6,762 nt of DNA from Spirochaetia bacterium (GTDB lineage Bacteria; Spirochaetota; Spirochaetia; PWKH01). The first letter of the stretch is position 1, and the number at the start of each line of letters is the position of its first letter. The stretch covers positions 1 to 6,762 of the forward strand of contig JAIPFS010000078.1 of NCBI GenBank assembly GCA_021736545.1. The letters run 5' to 3'. Made by a program: the position numbers and the translations under genes. Under the pieces are notes generated by a model. It saw nothing but the letters and a program-made list of their open reading frames with translations. It made no database searches and had not been told where the DNA came from. Below, in pieces: positions 5,015 to 6,762 of the stretch.

Positions 5015-5650
5015 ATGGCTAAGTACATAGGTCCACAATGTAGATATTGTAGAGCGGAAAAGCGGAAGCTCTTCCTGAAAGGTGAACGCTGTCAGTCCGC
5101 AAAATGCCCTATTAATAAGAAGAAGGGCACTCCTGGAAAAGATCCAAGAGCAAGATATAAAAAAATGACCGATTACGGTATGCAGCTTCGAGAAAAACAG
5201 AAACTGAAACGCTTGTACGGCATGCTGGAAAGTCAGTTCCTGGTTACTTTTAAACGGGCAGATAAAATGGCTGGAAAAACCGGTGAGAACCTTATCATGC
5301 TCTTAGAAAGAAGACTGGATAATGTTGTGTATAGAATGCGGTTTGCAACGTCTCGAAAACAAGCTAGGCAGTTTGTTTCACATGGGCACGTTATGGTGAA
5401 CGGTAAACGGGTAACAATTCCTTCATACGAAGTAAAAGCCGGAGACGAAATTCAGATTAGAGAAAATAGTCAGAAAATGGTTTTTATTAAAGAGGCACTC
5501 AGAGAATACACAAAATCTGGGGTTTATCCCTGGATACAGATTGACCCGGACAAAATGTCAGGCAAATATCTTGTCATACCAAGGAGAAGTGAAGTAACTG
5601 AACTTGAAGATATCAATGAGCAGTTAATAGTCGAGCTCTATTCTAGATAG
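5015..5650 (+). CDS. rpsD: Ribosomal protein S4, zinc-binding type
   Basis: The 211-residue protein is S4, a primary 16S rRNA binder that nucleates 30S body assembly, helps set decoding accuracy with S5, and in E. coli represses the alpha operon. The N-terminal zinc site is complete: C9, C12, C26 and C31, the spacing of the Cys-containing S4 form. The helical domain (about 45-98) includes [18 protein letters not shown]. The S4 RNA-binding domain runs from about 99 to 162 with [20 protein letters not shown] and [20 protein letters not shown]. The start at 5015 follows GAGGGG (4999-5004), ten bases away. rpsD lies between rpsK and rpoA as in E. coli, whereas it is unlinked in B. subtilis. Its TAG stop is fused to the rpoA ribosome-binding site. 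Confidence 0.98.
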   Translation: MAKYIGPQCRYCRAEKRKLFLKGERCQSAKCPINKKKGTPGKDPRARYKKMTDYGMQLREKQKLKRLYGMLESQFLVTFKRADKMAGKTGENLIMLLERRLDNVVYRMRFATSRKQARQFVSHGHVMVNGKRVTIPSYEVKAGDEIQIRENSQKMVFIKEALREYTKSGVYPWIQIDPDKMSGKYLVIPRRSEVTELEDINEQLIVELYSR

Positions 5651-5658
5651 GAGTAATC

Positions 5659-6711
5659 ATGGCACGAAAGAACCTGTTGAAGGGATTTAAGAAACCTAAG
5701 GGCATAACCTTTGAACACAGTAAAGTAGATCCGGATTACGGTAGATTTGTTGCATACCCGTTTGAAAGGGGTTACGGAACAACTATCGGGAATACTTTAC
5801 GCCGAGTCCTTTTGTCTTCTATTCAGGGCTATGCGGTAACAGCTGTGAAATTTACTTCCTACGATGAAGAGGGTAATCCGCATATTATTTCAAGTGAATA
5901 TGAATCTATACCCGGAGTCGTAGAAGATACTTCTGAAATAATTAGCAGACTGAAAAAGCTGAAACTGAAACTCCCCGCAGATGTTGAGCAGAAAATTATG
6001 CTCCTCGAATGCAAGGGATTAGGTGATGTAAAGGGCGAACACTTTGAAAAAGACGGTGTTGAAGTAGTGAATAAGGATTATTTGGTCATGACCCTTATGA
6101 AAGATGCTAACTTTGACATGGAAATTCAAATTGACTTAAACCGGGGTTATGTTCCTGCTGAGTTGAATGAAAAATATATTGAAGAGATTGGCACAATTCC
6201 TATTGATGCTGTCTTCTCTCCCATAAAAAGGGTACGTTATTCTATTGAGAACACCCGTGTAGGACAGCGGAGCGATTACGATAAGCTTATTCTGGAAGTA
6301 TTTACAAATGGTACGATAAGTCCGGATAATGCTCTTGCTGAGGCTGCGAAAATTGCTAAAGACCATTTTTCCATTTTCATCAATTTTGATGAAAGTCTCG
6401 TAAATGATGACGATGAAGTAGATGAGGAAGAAGAACGGGTAAAACAGATTCTTACAACACCGGTAGAAGAACTGGAACTTTCAGTAAGATCAAGTAATTG
6501 TCTGAAGAATGCGAATATTCGAACTATTGGTGATTTAACCAAAAAAACCGAAGAAGAGATTGCTAAAACACGGAATTTTGGGAAAAAATCTCTAACCGAG
6601 ATTAAGGAAAAACTCAAAGAGTGGAATTTGAGTCTCGGCATGACCGATTACAGCGTGCTGAAGACCTCTACACGAATACCAGGGAACAAGGAAGATAAGG
6701 ATGAGGCATAG
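5659..6711 (+). CDS. rpoA: DNA-directed RNA polymerase alpha subunit
   Basis: The 350-residue alpha subunit dimerises to start RNA polymerase assembly and holds beta and beta'. The N-terminal assembly domain (about 1-245) includes [20 protein letters not shown] at 35-54 and the second dimer/assembly region [11 protein letters not shown] at 222-232. An acidic linker follows ([10 protein letters not shown] at 250-259). The C-terminal DNA-contact domain is at 268-328. By alignment with E. coli, the UP-element contact residues are all kept: R277, N280, C281, G308, K310, S311 and E314, equivalent to R265, N268, C269, G296, K298, S299 and E302. A 22-residue charged tail follows LSLGM. AGGAG at 5649-5653, fused to the rpsD stop, sets the ATG. 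The last 11 bases overlap rplQ in another frame. Confidence 0.98.
   Translation: MARKNLLKGFKKPKGITFEHSKVDPDYGRFVAYPFERGYGTTIGNTLRRVLLSSIQGYAVTAVKFTSYDEEGNPHIISSEYESIPGVVEDTSEIISRLKKLKLKLPADVEQKIMLLECKGLGDVKGEHFEKDGVEVVNKDYLVMTLMKDANFDMEIQIDLNRGYVPAELNEKYIEEIGTIPIDAVFSPIKRVRYSIENTRVGQRSDYDKLILEVFTNGTISPDNALAEAAKIAKDHFSIFINFDESLVNDDDEVDEEEERVKQILTTPVEELELSVRSSNCLKNANIRTIGDLTKKTEEEIAKTRNFGKKSLTEIKEKLKEWNLSLGMTDYSVLKTSTRIPGNKEDKDEA
6688..6692 (+). promoter_or_regulatory. Ribosome-binding site of rplQ inside rpoA
   Basis: AAGGA lies eight bases before the ATG at 6701, wholly within the last codons of rpoA. It supports the rplQ start, which overlaps the rpoA end. Confidence 0.7.
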
Positions 6712-6762
6712 AATAGGTTACAATAGATTAAGCAGAACAAGTACGCATAGAAGAGCGATGAT
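6701..6762 (+). CDS. rplQ: Ribosomal protein L17, N-terminal fragment (3' end outside window)
   Basis: Twenty codons can be read from ATG 6701 before the window ends, giving [20 protein letters not shown]. This matches the L17 N-terminus, which begins MRHR or MKHR followed by a Leu-x-R-x-S/T-x-H-R pattern. L17 is a 50S protein near the peptide tunnel exit. The start codon lies inside rpoA, so the two genes overlap by 11 nt in different frames. The position after rpoA is the near-universal end of the alpha operon. The rest of the gene, and any terminator after it, lie beyond the window. Confidence 0.95.
   Translation, partial: MRHRIGYNRLSRTSTHRRAM

Noticed and set aside
6276..6641. Minus-strand open frame of 121 codons opposite rpoA
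   Set aside because: Its Ser-rich product is the reverse complement of the acidic GAA/GAT linker codons and has no family motif. It lies opposite a certain gene.
1..6762. Hidden mobile element, CRISPR array, defence gene or novel system
   Set aside because: All reading space is taken by known core genes in standard order, with gaps of at most 25 nt. There is no insertion, repeat array or gene of unknown function.

Overview
The window is an uninterrupted, all plus-strand segment of the bacterial spc and alpha ribosomal-protein operons. Gene order is rplE (3' end), rpsN, rpsH, rplF, rplR, rpsE, rpmD, rplO, secY, rpmJ, rpsM, rpsK, rpsD, rpoA, rplQ (5' end). Every base lies in or within 25 nt of a gene. 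I see no mobile element, CRISPR array, RNA gene, terminator or foreign insertion. I do not see a previously undescribed system here, and the findings are fine-scale features of a core housekeeping locus.

Organism: the proteins look spirochaetal, probably Spirochaetales (Treponema/Spirochaeta-like). The judgement is from memory of the family, not from a search. It rests on the RpoA N-terminus ([20 protein letters not shown]), the S8 ending GGELVCSVW, the S13 tail [13 protein letters not shown] and the SecY C-terminus with a MHHHDG motif. Base composition is moderately AT-rich. Codon use is weakly biased even in ribosomal genes.

Region 1-2743 (spc part): the L5 C-terminus is followed by S14 (zinc type), S8, L6, L18, S5, L30 and L15, with gaps of 1 to 15 nt. 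S5 starts at GTG. L30 and L15 each begin one base after the previous stop codon. Region 2744-4094: secY encodes the ten-helix translocon channel and sits after the longest spacer (25 nt). Region 4095-6762 (alpha part): a 37-codon rpmJ (L36, zinc type) leads directly into S13, S11 (TTG start), S4 (zinc type), RNA polymerase alpha, and L17, whose start lies inside the end of rpoA.

How it works together: one long transcript would co-produce small- and large-subunit proteins, the protein-export channel and the RNA polymerase assembly subunit, tying ribosome, transcription and secretion capacity together. Ribosome-binding sites are often fused to the preceding stop codon (TAGGAG type), which suggests translational coupling. 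There is no gap between rpmJ and rpsM large enough for a separate alpha-operon promoter and leader of the E. coli kind, so the two classical operons appear merged here.
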